A stretch of 64,000 nt of DNA from Mycobacterium kyorinense (GTDB taxonomy: Bacteria > Actinomycetota > Actinomycetes > Mycobacteriales > Mycobacteriaceae), in NCBI RefSeq assembly GCF_002101735.1, contig NZ_LQPE01000147.1, positions 43,770 through 107,769 on the forward strand, given 5' to 3'. This document shows positions 50,107 through 58,734 of the stretch, one piece after another. The notes under the pieces are model-generated. The model did no database searches. It was not told the origin of the DNA and saw only the letters and a program-made list of their open reading frames with translations. Numbering within the stretch: the stretch's first letter is position 1; each line of letters begins with the position of its first letter. The translations under genes were made by a program, and so were the position numbers.

Positions 50107-50919
50107 GTGACGACTGAGATCCGCGAACTGTCCGGCGCGTTGAACTTTCGCGACGTCGCGCTGTCGGCAGGAATTCGGCCCGGCCGGCTGTTTCGCTCCG
50201 GTGAGCTGAGCCAACTCGACGACGACGGCCGAGATGCGCTGCACCGGTTGGGAATCACCGATGTCGCCGACTTGCGCTCGCCCCGCGAGGTGGAGCGCCG
50301 CGGACCGGGCCGGGTGCCCGAGGGCGTCGACATCCACCTGCTGCCGATCCCCGACCTCGCCGCCGAGGAGACCAACGGCGCTGCGCCGCACGAACATGCC
50401 TGGCAGCGGATGATGACCGAGAAGCCCAGCGAGGAGTCGGTCGCCGACGCCGCCGCCCGCTACATGGTCGACGAGTACCGCCGGTTTCCCACCTACAACG
50501 GCGCCCAGCGCGCGCTGCGCCGCGTAATCATGCTGCTGGCTGCCGGCCGTCCGGTGCTGGCGCACTGCTTCGCAGGCAAGGACCGCACCGGATTCATGGT
50601 CGCGACGGTGCTCGAAACGATCGGCATCGACCGCGACGCCGTGCTGGCGGACTACTTGCGCAGCAACGACGCCGCCCCCGCGCTGCGGGCGCAGATCCTG
50701 GAGATGATCAAGCAGCGCTCCGAGACCGAACTGACGCCCGAGGTGATGACGTTCACCGAGGCACGGCTCTCCGACGAGGTCCTGGGCGTCCGCGAGGAAT
50801 ACCTGGACGCGGCACGGCAGACGATCGATGAAACCTTCGGCTCCCTGGGGGGCTACCTGCGCGACGCCGGCATCACCGAGTCCGACGTGGACCGGCTCCG
50901 CGAAGCGCTGCTGGCCTGA
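50107..50919 (+). CDS. ptbB: Protein tyrosine/lipid phosphatase PtbB (MptpB-type)
   Basis: The 270-residue phosphatase has the P-loop HCFAGKDRTG with catalytic Cys154 and Arg160, and the N-terminal GALNFRDVAL and LFRSGELSQL segments of the DSP/MptpB family. In M. tuberculosis the homologue is secreted and acts on phosphoinositides in macrophages. No signal peptide is visible here either. GTG start follows fadE2 closely, so the two are co-transcribed. Confidence 0.92.
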   Translation: MTTEIRELSGALNFRDVALSAGIRPGRLFRSGELSQLDDDGRDALHRLGITDVADLRSPREVERRGPGRVPEGVDIHLLPIPDLAAEETNGAAPHEHAWQRMMTEKPSEESVADAAARYMVDEYRRFPTYNGAQRALRRVIMLLAAGRPVLAHCFAGKDRTGFMVATVLETIGIDRDAVLADYLRSNDAAPALRAQILEMIKQRSETELTPEVMTFTEARLSDEVLGVREEYLDAARQTIDETFGSLGGYLRDAGITESDVDRLREALLA

Positions 50920-50928
50920 CGAGCAGGG

Positions 50929-51897
50929 CTACGGCTCGAGCACGACCTTGCCCAGCACCCCGCCGTCGGCCAGAGTCTGCAGCGCGGCACGCCCCTCGGA
51001 CAGCGGATAGCGTTGCGGCGGAGGCGGTTTCAATCCTCGAGCCACCAACTGGTTGAGCCCCCAGGCGAACAGCTTGGCCGAACCCGGAACTTTGTTGAGG
51101 TATTCGCCCCAGGCGACGCCGACCACGCTGACGTTGCGAAGCAGCAGCCGGTTGACCTTGACGGTGGGGATGCCGCCGGCGGCGAAGCCGATCACCAGCA
51201 GCTTGCCGTCCACAGCCAGCACCCGGATGGCGTCTTCGAAGGCCGGGCCGCCCACCGGGTCGACGACGATGTCCACCCCGCGGCCGTCGGTGACGTCGCG
51301 CACCGCCTGGGCCCACCCGTCGGTCAGCGGCAGCACCACGTCCGCGCCCAGCGATTCGACGAAATCCGTTGCGCCGCTGCGATGGACCATGGCGATCACC
51401 TTGCCCGCGTCCATTGCGCGAGCAACCTGGATGGCCGCGGTGCCGACCCCGCCGGCCGAACCCAGCACCAGCACCGTGTCGCCGGGCCGCATCGCGGCCC
51501 GGCGAGCCAGCGCAAAGTACATGGTGTTGTAATTCACCAGCAGCGCAACGGCTTCGGCGTCGTCGAGTTCCGCAGGACTGGGCATAACGTTGTCCAGCGG
51601 AACGGCCATCTGTTCGGCGAAGCCGCCGAGAATCCCGAACGCCGACACCCGATCGCCCACAGCGAAACCGGATTCTTCGGGCGCCCAGCGCACCACGCCG
51701 GCAGTTTCCATGCCTGGGATGAACGGTGGCGGCAGCTTGAGCTGGTATTCGCCCTTGCTCAGCAGCAGGTCCGGAAAGCACACACCGGCGGCGCGCACGT
51801 CGACGACCACCGTGTTCTCACTGCCCACGACGTCGTCGACGTCGGTGTACACCAAACCGGATGGGCCCGACAGCTCCTGGACCACACAGGCTTTCAC
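50929..51897 (-). CDS. Quinone oxidoreductase-type MDR (Rv0149-type)
   Basis: The 322-residue zinc-free MDR protein has FIPGMETAGVVRWAPEESGF, GDRVSAFGILGGFAEQMAVP and the NADPH motif VLVLGSAGGVGTAAIQVARA. It should reduce quinones or enals with NADPH. GTG at 51897 follows the SDR stop by 10 bases. The three-gene run aldehyde dehydrogenase, SDR, quinone reductase is conserved with Rv0147-Rv0149. Confidence 0.87.
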   Translation of the reverse strand: MKACVVQELSGPSGLVYTDVDDVVGSENTVVVDVRAAGVCFPDLLLSKGEYQLKLPPPFIPGMETAGVVRWAPEESGFAVGDRVSAFGILGGFAEQMAVPLDNVMPSPAELDDAEAVALLVNYNTMYFALARRAAMRPGDTVLVLGSAGGVGTAAIQVARAMDAGKVIAMVHRSGATDFVESLGADVVLPLTDGWAQAVRDVTDGRGVDIVVDPVGGPAFEDAIRVLAVDGKLLVIGFAAGGIPTVKVNRLLLRNVSVVGVAWGEYLNKVPGSAKLFAWGLNQLVARGLKPPPPQRYPLSEGRAALQTLADGGVLGKVVLEP

Positions 51898-51907
51898 GGC
51901 CGGCGGC

Positions 51908-52768
51908 TCAGAGTGAGAACTTCGCCTGCTGAGCTCCCGACAGGTCGGTGATCTTCGACCACTGCGCGGCCACCTCGTCGACCGACGGCGGATTCTGGAA
52001 TGTGACACCGTCGTTGGAGAACAGCGCGGTCCGCTGCACCTTGCCGCCGCCGACGATGAACACCGAGCCGGTGTCGTCGGACTCCTCGCTGCACAGGTAG
52101 GCCACCACCGGTGCCACATACTCCGGGGTGAGCTTCTCGAACACCTCGGGCGGCAAGATGTCCTGCGTCATCCGCGTTGCGGCGATCGGCGCCAGCGCGT
52201 TGGCGTGGATGTTGTACTTCGCGCCCTCTTGGGCCAGCGTGTTGATCAAGCCGACCAGACCCAGTTTGGCCGCGCCGTAGTTGGCCTGGCCGAAGTTGCC
52301 GAACAGCCCACTGGTGGACGTGGCCACAACCACCCGGCCGAAGCTCTGCTCCCGGAAATGCGGCCACGCCGCGCGGATCACGTTGTAGCCGCCGTAGAGG
52401 TGCACTTTGAGCACGGCGTCCCAGTTCTCGAACGACATCTTGTGGAACGTGCCGTCCCGCAGAATCCCGGCGTTGCTGACCACACCGTCGACCTTGCCGA
52501 ACTCGTCGAGCGCCGTCTTGATGATGTTCTCTGCGCCCTCTTGCTCGGCCACGCTGTCGTAGTTGGCGACCGCGCGCCCGCCCGCGTCCTTGATCTCGGC
52601 GACCACCTGGTCGGCCATCGAATGTCCGGCGCCCGTCCCGTCGCGGGCTCCGCCGAGGTCGTTGACGACGACGCTGGCGCCTTCACGGGCGAGGGTCAGC
52701 GCGTATTCGCGCCCCAATCCCCCACCGGCTCCGGTGACGACGACGACGCGATCTTGCACTCCGGGCAT
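51908..52768 (-). CDS. SDR of the MFE-2/HSD17B4-like type (Rv0148-type)
   Basis: The 286-residue dehydrogenase has VVVVTGAGGGLGREYALTLA, the NDLGGARDGTGAGHSMADQV insert typical of peroxisomal multifunctional enzymes type 2, Ser in VATSTSGLFGNF and the catalytic QANYGAAKLGLVGL. It may oxidise 3-hydroxyacyl-CoA in fatty-acid or steroid breakdown. Confidence 0.9.
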   Translation of the reverse strand: MPGVQDRVVVVTGAGGGLGREYALTLAREGASVVVNDLGGARDGTGAGHSMADQVVAEIKDAGGRAVANYDSVAEQEGAENIIKTALDEFGKVDGVVSNAGILRDGTFHKMSFENWDAVLKVHLYGGYNVIRAAWPHFREQSFGRVVVATSTSGLFGNFGQANYGAAKLGLVGLINTLAQEGAKYNIHANALAPIAATRMTQDILPPEVFEKLTPEYVAPVVAYLCSEESDDTGSVFIVGGGKVQRTALFSNDGVTFQNPPSVDEVAAQWSKITDLSGAQQAKFSL

Positions 52769-52806
52769 AACTGTCCTTTCTGGCTACAAGGGCGGGACGC
52801 GGCGGG

Positions 52807-54210
52807 TCAGAACAGCCGGCGCGCCAACTTCCACGCCTTCTCTGTATACGGCGGGTAGATCATCGCCGACACATCGGGTCGGGTTGGCTTGGTCAACACC
52901 GACTTGCGGTGGCTGAACTCGTCGAAACCGAAGCGGCCGTGGTAGGCGCCCATCCCCGACGCGCCGACCCCGCCGAATGGCAGCTTGGCGGTGGTGACCT
53001 GGAACGCGAGGTGGTTGACCAGCATCCCGCCGGCGGGCACCTCTTTGATCACCCGTTCCCTGACGGCCCGGGTCTTGGTGAACAGATACGCCGACAACGG
53101 CTTTGGCCGCGAGTTCACGAATCGTATTGCCTCGTCGAGGGATTGGACCGATATCACCGGCAGGATCGGACCGAAGATTTCGTTCTTCATCAGCGCGTCG
53201 TCGGGGTCTGGGTCGACCACCACCGTCGGCTGGATCCGCAGATCGGAGGCGTCGGACTTGCCGCCGACCGCGATCTTCCCCTTCGTCTCGGCCAGATAGC
53301 TTGTCAGCCGGTCGAATTGGCGCTGGTTGACGATCCGCATTCCGTTCGGGTCCTCGGACCCGAACGTCGTGATGGCTTCGCCGATCTTGCTGACAAGCTC
53401 GTCGCGGATCTTGGCGTCGGCCAGCACGTAATCGGGTGCGACGCAGGTCTGCCCGGCGTTCATCAGTTTGATCCAGGCGATCCGCTTGGCGGCGACGTCG
53501 ACGTCGGCGTCGGCGGCGACGATCACCGGGCTTTTGCCGCCGAGTTCCAGCGTGACCGGAGTCAGATGCGGCGCCGCGGCTTCGTAGACCTTGCGGCCGA
53601 TCTCGGTGCCGCCGGTGAACAACACCCGGTCGAAGCCCTGCGCCAGCAGCTCCTGGCTGACCGCGGCGTCGCCTTCGACCACCGCGATCGCGTCGTTGTC
53701 CAGGTATTGCGGCACCAACTCCGCCATCAAGTGGGCCGAGGCCTCCGCGACCTCAGATGGCTTGAGCACCACGGTGTTTCCGGCTGCAATCGCTCCGACT
53801 GCCGGGCCGAGTGTCAGGTAGAACGGGTAGTTCCACGCGCCGATGATCAGCACCGCGCCGTACGGCTCGTATTCGATCCAGCCGCGGCCGGGTAGCTGCG
53901 AGAGCTCGAGGCGGGTGTACTTGCGGCGCATCCACTTCTTGACATGCTTGGCGGCGTAGCGCGCCTCGCCGGCGGTGGTCGCTGTATCGGCCATCCACGC
54001 CTCGAACGGCTTGCGGCAGAGGTCTTGATTCAGCGCATCGGCGATCTTGGCCTCGTTTTCGGCCATCATGCGTTCGAGGTTGCGGAGCTGCTGGCGCCGC
54101 CACTCCACCGGCCGGGTCTTGCCGCTGGCGAAGGTTTGCCGTAATCGGGCGACGGTCTTCGCGACATCCGTGACGGCGCTGGTGGTGTTGGCTGCGGCTT
54201 CGGTGGTCAT
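52807..54210 (-). CDS. NAD(P)-dependent aldehyde dehydrogenase (Rv0147-type)
   Basis: The 467-residue class 3-like ALDH has the general base Glu222 in VTLELGGKSPV and the nucleophile Cys256 in MNAGQTCVAPDYV. IIGAWNYPFYLTLGPAVGAI and FTGGTEIGRKVYE are cofactor segments. A C-terminal hydrophobic tail is absent, so it is soluble. ATG at 54210 has AAGGGG about 7 bases before it. It likely oxidises long-chain aldehydes. Confidence 0.92.
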   Translation of the reverse strand: MTTEAAANTTSAVTDVAKTVARLRQTFASGKTRPVEWRRQQLRNLERMMAENEAKIADALNQDLCRKPFEAWMADTATTAGEARYAAKHVKKWMRRKYTRLELSQLPGRGWIEYEPYGAVLIIGAWNYPFYLTLGPAVGAIAAGNTVVLKPSEVAEASAHLMAELVPQYLDNDAIAVVEGDAAVSQELLAQGFDRVLFTGGTEIGRKVYEAAAPHLTPVTLELGGKSPVIVAADADVDVAAKRIAWIKLMNAGQTCVAPDYVLADAKIRDELVSKIGEAITTFGSEDPNGMRIVNQRQFDRLTSYLAETKGKIAVGGKSDASDLRIQPTVVVDPDPDDALMKNEIFGPILPVISVQSLDEAIRFVNSRPKPLSAYLFTKTRAVRERVIKEVPAGGMLVNHLAFQVTTAKLPFGGVGASGMGAYHGRFGFDEFSHRKSVLTKPTRPDVSAMIYPPYTEKAWKLARRLF

Positions 54211-54289
54211 CGGGGTCCCCTTCCAGACCGGCGGAAGCCCAATCCTAATCAACCACCCGGTTGGGCAACAGGGTCGGCAACGCGGGGGA

Positions 54290-55228
54290 CTATGCGCGCT
54301 CGGCGGTGACGAACTGGGCGAACGCGTCTTTGTCGTCGGCCATCGGCACGCCTTCCACCCACCGGCCGAGCCGGCGCATCTCGTCGCCCGAGTTCTGCGC
54401 GGTGGCCTGCCAGCCGTGGTCGGCGAGCCACTCGGCGACGACCGCGCGATTCTCGTCGTGATAGATCAGGTCCTGCACGTCGACGGTCTGCTCGAGGCCA
54501 AGTTGTTCTGACACCTTCTGGAACCGTTCGCGCATTTCCTGGCGCCGCTCGTCGGCGTGGCGCGCCGCGGTTTCGACAGCGATGCGGCTACCGGCCGGGC
54601 TCAATTCGGTGATCTGGGTGAACAGCCGATCCTGCGCGTCGGCGGGCAGGTACATCAGCAGGCCCTCGGCCAGCCAGGCCGTCGGTGCCGCCGGGTCGAA
54701 GCCCGCGCCGCGAAGCGCGGCCGGCCAGTCCTGGCGCAGGTCGATCGCCACCTCGCGACGGTCGGCCGACGGCGTGACGCCGTGTTCGGCCAGCGTCGAG
54801 GACTTGTAGTCCAGCACCTTGGGCTGGTCGATCTCGTAGACAACGGTGCCGGCCGGCCACTGCAGCCGGTAGGCGCGCGAATCGAGCCCGGACGCCAAGA
54901 TCACCACCTGGCGGATTCCGGCGGCCACCGCGGCGGCGAAGTACTCGTCGAAGAAATGGGTGCGCACCGCTTGATAGCTGCGCATGTGCTGGAAGATCGC
55001 CGCGGTCTCGGGGTCGAGCGATTCCACCTTGGCGACCATCGACTCGTCGAGCATGGTCTCCCACACACCGGTTCCCGCCTTGCTGACCAAGAGCTTGGCG
55101 TAGGGATCGCGGATCAGCGGGTCCGGCTTGTCGGTCTCGATCGCGCGGGCCGCGGCCACCATCACCGCCGTTGCCCCCACGCTGGTCGCGATGTCCCAGG
55201 TGTCGTCGTGGGTGCGCATGACGCTCAT
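54290..55228 (-). CDS. SAM-dependent methyltransferase, LCM/Tcmp family (Rv0146-type)
   Basis: The 312-residue enzyme has IRQVVILASGLDSRAYRLQW (motif I), YEIDQPKVLDYKSSTLAEHG, and TAWLAEGLLMYLPADAQDRL. The N-terminus DDTWDIATSVGATAVMVAAA is typical of this mycobacterial family. The upstream frame is a shadow. ATG at 55228 overlaps the next gene's stop. It is a tandem paralogue of 55225. Confidence 0.9.
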   Translation of the reverse strand: MSVMRTHDDTWDIATSVGATAVMVAAARAIETDKPDPLIRDPYAKLLVSKAGTGVWETMLDESMVAKVESLDPETAAIFQHMRSYQAVRTHFFDEYFAAAVAAGIRQVVILASGLDSRAYRLQWPAGTVVYEIDQPKVLDYKSSTLAEHGVTPSADRREVAIDLRQDWPAALRGAGFDPAAPTAWLAEGLLMYLPADAQDRLFTQITELSPAGSRIAVETAARHADERRQEMRERFQKVSEQLGLEQTVDVQDLIYHDENRAVVAEWLADHGWQATAQNSGDEMRRLGRWVEGVPMADDKDAFAQFVTAERA

Positions 55229-56169
55229 CGTCCTCCCAGCCGCGCCCGCAGCAGTGTGCTGCTGACCGCCTCCTCGGTGAGATCCTCGGGAACCGCCCGG
55301 CCCAGCCGGGCCATCTCCTCGCGGTTGCCCACGGCATGCACCTGCCAGCCGTGCTCGGTCAGCCACGCGGCGGCGTCGGCGCGGCCGGGGTCGCGATAGG
55401 TCAGGGTTTCGACGTTGACGTCCAGGCCGAGGCGCTGCATGCGCTGCCACCTCGCGCGGCGAGCGGCCCGGCGCCGCTCGTTGCCGCTGTCGAGGCTGAA
55501 TACCTCGACGGCGATCTGGCTGCCGGCTGCGCTGAGCGCGGTGACCATTTCGAAGAGCCGGTCTTGAGTGTCGGGGGGCAGGTAGGGCAGCAAGCCTTCG
55601 GCCAGCCACGCGGTCGGTTGGGCGCGGTCAAAACCGGCCGCTGCCAACGCAGCCGGCCAGTCCTCGCGCAAGTCGATTGCGACGGCCCGTCGCGTGGCCT
55701 TGGGCACGGCACCCGCCGATTCCAAGGTGCTGGTCTTGAACTCCAGGACCTTGGGCTGGTCGATTTCGTACACCGTGGTTCCGGCCGGCCACTCCAGCCG
55801 GTATGCGCGTGAATCCAGGCCGGCGGCCAGGATCACTGCCTGCCGGATGCCGGTCTGAGTAGCGGCGTCGAAGTACTCGTCGAAGAAATGGGTGCGCACG
55901 GCCTGGTAGTCGCAGGCGACCCGGTGCGAGCGCCGGCCATGCTCGTCGTCGCCGATCCACTCCAGGTCGGGGCTGGCCAGTCGCTCCCACGCCGGACCCG
56001 CTGCCGACACCAGCACCCGCGCGTACTCGTCGCGGATCAGTGGAGCCGGGGACGCGGTTTCGACGGCGCGGGCCGCGGCCACCATGACGGCGGTGGAGCC
56101 GACGCTGGTCGCGATGTCCCAGCTGTCGCCGTCGGTTCGCGCGGAGCGCACTTCGTCCAGATCAGTCAT
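55225..56169 (-). CDS. SAM-dependent methyltransferase, LCM/Tcmp family (Rv0145-type)
   Basis: The 314-residue paralogue has DGDSWDIATSVGSTAVMVAA, IRQAVILAAGLDSRAYRLEW and TAWLAEGLLPYLPPDTQDRL. It and the downstream gene probably arose by duplication. The substrate is unknown, and relatives modify polyketides or lipids. A short palindrome upstream (56185) could be the TetR target. Confidence 0.9.
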   Translation of the reverse strand: MTDLDEVRSARTDGDSWDIATSVGSTAVMVAAARAVETASPAPLIRDEYARVLVSAAGPAWERLASPDLEWIGDDEHGRRSHRVACDYQAVRTHFFDEYFDAATQTGIRQAVILAAGLDSRAYRLEWPAGTTVYEIDQPKVLEFKTSTLESAGAVPKATRRAVAIDLREDWPAALAAAGFDRAQPTAWLAEGLLPYLPPDTQDRLFEMVTALSAAGSQIAVEVFSLDSGNERRRAARRARWQRMQRLGLDVNVETLTYRDPGRADAAAWLTEHGWQVHAVGNREEMARLGRAVPEDLTEEAVSSTLLRARLGGR

Positions 56170-56184
56170 GCCGGCATCATGCTA

Positions 56185-56198
56185 CCTAATAAGTTAGG
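56185..56198. promoter_or_regulatory. Candidate TetR operator upstream of the methyltransferase pair
   Basis: CCTAA, four bases, TTAGG in the 55-base gap between the TetR stop and the methyltransferase start. It is short but perfectly symmetrical, in a GC-rich region where AT-rich palindromes are rare. Confidence 0.35.
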
Positions 56199-56224
56199 CA
56201 AGCTATATGCCGCTGTGTGCTATA

Positions 56225-56857
56225 TCACTGAGGCTGCGCCAGTGCAGCGGCCAGCAAACGCTCGACCTGCTCGATGATCGCCGCCAGTTCATGGGCGCTG
56301 TCCACAAAACCCGAGTAGAAGCCGACCCCGCACAGCACCGCCACCAACACCTCTGTCAGCGATCCGGCATCGGTGTCGGCGGCGATCTCGCCCTGCTCGA
56401 CGGCGTCCCGGACGGCCCAGCCGACGAATTCGCGGGTACGCCGCAGCGAGTCCATCTCGGCATCACCCAAGTCGGGATGCCGCTGCGATTCCAGCACCGC
56501 GGTAACCAGAAACCGTGCGGCGGAATAGTTTTCGGAGTCAGCCTCCGCCGCCGCGGCCAGGAACGACGAAATCCGCGCGACTAGCGTCGGCTCGCGCCGC
56601 GCACGTGCGATGGCGGCGTTGACGACCACTTCGTTGGTCTGTTCCAACACTTCGCGGTACAGCATCCGCTTGTGGGAAAAGTAGTGATTGATCGCCGGGC
56701 GTGTCAGGTCGGCGCGCAGCGCAATCTCCTGGAACGTGGCCGCGTCGTATCCGCGTTCGCTGAACACCTCGCGAGCCGCAAGCAGGATGCGCTTGCGGGT
56801 CTCGGCCGCCTTCGCTGCGGGGGGACGACCGGGCCCCCGGCTCGCGGGATGCGGCAC
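56225..56857 (-). CDS. TetR-family regulator (Rv0144-type)
   Basis: The 210-residue protein has KRILLAAREVFSERGYDAAT and FQEIALRADLTRPAINHYFS as the DNA-binding domain, and an all-helical ligand domain. It starts with GTG at 56857 and precedes the two methyltransferases on the same strand, which it probably regulates. Confidence 0.88.
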   Translation of the reverse strand: MPHPASRGPGRPPAAKAAETRKRILLAAREVFSERGYDAATFQEIALRADLTRPAINHYFSHKRMLYREVLEQTNEVVVNAAIARARREPTLVARISSFLAAAAEADSENYSAARFLVTAVLESQRHPDLGDAEMDSLRRTREFVGWAVRDAVEQGEIAADTDAGSLTEVLVAVLCGVGFYSGFVDSAHELAAIIEQVERLLAAALAQPQ

Positions 56858-57054
56858 CCTCTAATTGTGCCACAGATCACTTCACGGACCCCGGGAAAGC
56901 ACAGCCCGCGGACGGCACTCTACGCACGTCTAACGACGTCAACGGCGTCGGGTACCGACAGCATCACCGGCACCACTCAAGCCTGTCGGGCGGGCGTTCG
57001 CGGGGCCGTCGACGGCGGCGGCGCAAGGGTCCGGGTGAGTTTGCTGGCTTGCCG
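56858..57054. other. Intergenic gap upstream of the Rv0144-type TetR
   Basis: About 197 bases between the pirin stop and the TetR start. I see no open frame with coding character, no clear hairpin and no repeat. It must hold the TetR promoter. Confidence 0.5.
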
Positions 57055-58044
57055 TCAGCTCGAGTTAGCCGAGCGTCGGGCGCGGTGGGGCATCAGCGCG
57101 TTGGGCGGGATGCTGCCGAACTTGCCGGCGCTGAAGTCCTCGAGTGCCTGGATCACCTCGGTCTTGGTGTTCATCACGAACGGCCCGTAATGAAACACCG
57201 GCTCGCGGATCGGCCGACCGCCCAGAATCAGCACCTCCAGCGCGGGCCGATGCGCATCTTGGGACGATTCGGCGGCGACGGTGATGCGGTCGCCGGGCCC
57301 GAGAACCGCCAACTGGCCTTGGTGGATCGGGTGGGCCACCGGGCCGACGGACCCACGCCCGGACAGTACGTAGACCAGCGCGTTGAACTCGCGGTTCCAC
57401 GGGATGTTCAGCCGGGCACCAGGTGCAATTGTGGTGTGCGCCAACGTGATCGGCGTGTGGGTGACGCCCGGGCCGCGGTGGCCGTCGATGTCGCCGGCGA
57501 TGATGCGGATCAGCGCTCCGCCGTCGTCGGAGGACAACAACGTGACGTCGTTGCCCTCGATGGCCTGGTAGCGGGGAGAGGCGAACTTGTCCTTTCTGGG
57601 CAGGTTCACCCACAGTTGCACACCGTGAAAGACGCCGCCGCTCTCCACCAGCTCGGCGGGCGGGGTCTCGATGTGCATGATGCCGGAACCTGCCGTCATC
57701 CACTGCGTCGCGCCGTCGGTGATCAGACCTCCGCCGCCATGGGTGTCCTGGTGGGCGAACCGGCCGTCGATCATGTAGGTGACGGTTTCGAAGCCGCGAT
57801 GCGGATGCCAGTCGGTGCCTCGCGGCTCCCCCGGCGGGTAATCCACCTCGCCCATCTGGTCCATGTGTACAAACGGATCCAGTGCGGCGGTGCTGACTCC
57901 GGCGAACGCCCGGACGACGGGAAAACCCTCGCCCTCGTAGCCCCGCGGCCCAGTGGTGATGGACCGCACCGGTCGTTCGGTGTCTGCGGGACCGGCCGCG
58001 ACCACTCGCGGCAGGGTCAAGGTGTCTGCGGTTATAGCGGGCAT
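57055..58044 (-). CDS. Pirin-family protein
   Basis: The 329-residue double-cupin protein begins MPAITADTLTLPRVVAAGPA and has the pirin segments FVHMDQMGEVDYPPGEPRGT, DWHPHRGFETVTYMIDGRFA, HQDTHGGGGLITDGATQWMT and GIMHIETPPAEL, with the metal-binding His residues in the HPHRG and HIE parts. Pirins are redox sensors or quercetinases. ATG at 58044 has a perfect AAGGAGGT about 8 bases upstream. The first codons and the leader form the inverted repeat described at 58029-58098. Confidence 0.9.
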   Translation of the reverse strand: MPAITADTLTLPRVVAAGPADTERPVRSITTGPRGYEGEGFPVVRAFAGVSTAALDPFVHMDQMGEVDYPPGEPRGTDWHPHRGFETVTYMIDGRFAHQDTHGGGGLITDGATQWMTAGSGIMHIETPPAELVESGGVFHGVQLWVNLPRKDKFASPRYQAIEGNDVTLLSSDDGGALIRIIAGDIDGHRGPGVTHTPITLAHTTIAPGARLNIPWNREFNALVYVLSGRGSVGPVAHPIHQGQLAVLGPGDRITVAAESSQDAHRPALEVLILGGRPIREPVFHYGPFVMNTKTEVIQALEDFSAGKFGSIPPNALMPHRARRSANSS

Positions 58045-58098
58045 GGCTACCTCCTTATGCCGATACCCGCTATAACCGGACCACGGTCCGGTTATAGC
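58029..58098 (-). promoter_or_regulatory. Competing inverted repeats around the pirin ribosome binding site
   Basis: A 13-bp perfect inverted repeat (58029-58041 and 58066-58078) encloses the ribosome binding site and start codon of the pirin gene in a 24-base loop. The right-hand arm is also half of a second perfect repeat with 14-bp arms (58069-58082 and 58085-58098) that starts 4 bases after the dps stop. In the transcript the middle segment can pair either upstream or with codons 2-5 of pirin, not both. The region could be a translational switch, a dps terminator, or a repeated protein-binding operator with GGTTATAGC half-sites. Confidence 0.6.
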
Positions 58099-58102
58099 CC
58101 GG

Positions 58103-58654
58103 CTATGCCTTGCCGCGCGCGGCCTTGGCGGCGCCCCGTTCGGTGGGTTTGCCTTCGTGGGCCAGCTTGCCGCCGGCGTTTTCCAGGTGGGCCCGGACAA
58201 ACCACTGGAACTTCTCCAGCTCGGCGGCCTGGTCGATCAGGATGTCCTGGGTGACCGGGTCGAGTTCCTCGGTCTCCTCGATGGCTCGGCGAATGTCCTC
58301 GATGACGCCGTTGTAGACGACGTCCAGTGCCGCCAGGTGCGCTTGCACGGTGTCACGGCCGACCGAGTAGTCGTCCCAGCTGCGGTCGCGAATGATCGCG
58401 CCCGGGGTGCCCTGCGGCGACGCGCCCAAAGTCGCGATGCGCTCGGCAACTTCGTCGGCATAGCCGCGCACCAATTCCACTTGCGGATCGATCATTTCGT
58501 GCACGCCGATGAAGTTGGGCCCCACCACGTTCCAGTGAATGTGCTTGAGCGTCAGATGCAGATCGTTGTAGGTGCTCAGCTGCTTCTGCAACAACTCAGC
58601 GACCCGGGCACCCTGTTTGTCGGTCATCCCGGGGACGGTGAACTGCGTCATCAA
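58103..58654 (-). CDS. dps: Dps/starvation-type ferritin-like DNA-protection protein
   Basis: The 183-residue protein has the Dps ferroxidase signature: LLQKQLSTYNDLHLTLKHIH, WNVVGPNFIGVHEMIDPQVE, VRGYADEVAERIATLGASPQ with His, Asp and Glu ligands at the dimer interface. It carries a Lys/Arg/Ala-rich tail (ERGAAKAARGKA), as in M. smegmatis Dps, which the sequence closely resembles, and such tails bind DNA. It stores iron and guards DNA during starvation. M. tuberculosis lacks a Dps as I recall. The start is ATG at 58654 or 58651. Confidence 0.92.
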   Translation of the reverse strand: MMTQFTVPGMTDKQGARVAELLQKQLSTYNDLHLTLKHIHWNVVGPNFIGVHEMIDPQVELVRGYADEVAERIATLGASPQGTPGAIIRDRSWDDYSVGRDTVQAHLAALDVVYNGVIEDIRRAIEETEELDPVTQDILIDQAAELEKFQWFVRAHLENAGGKLAHEGKPTERGAAKAARGKA

Positions 58655-58734
58655 TTGCTCCCTAAGGTCGTTCGCACACGGTCACTTTCCGGCCTGCGGG
58701 ATACCCGATGACCACGCCCGGTAACCACCGCCGG

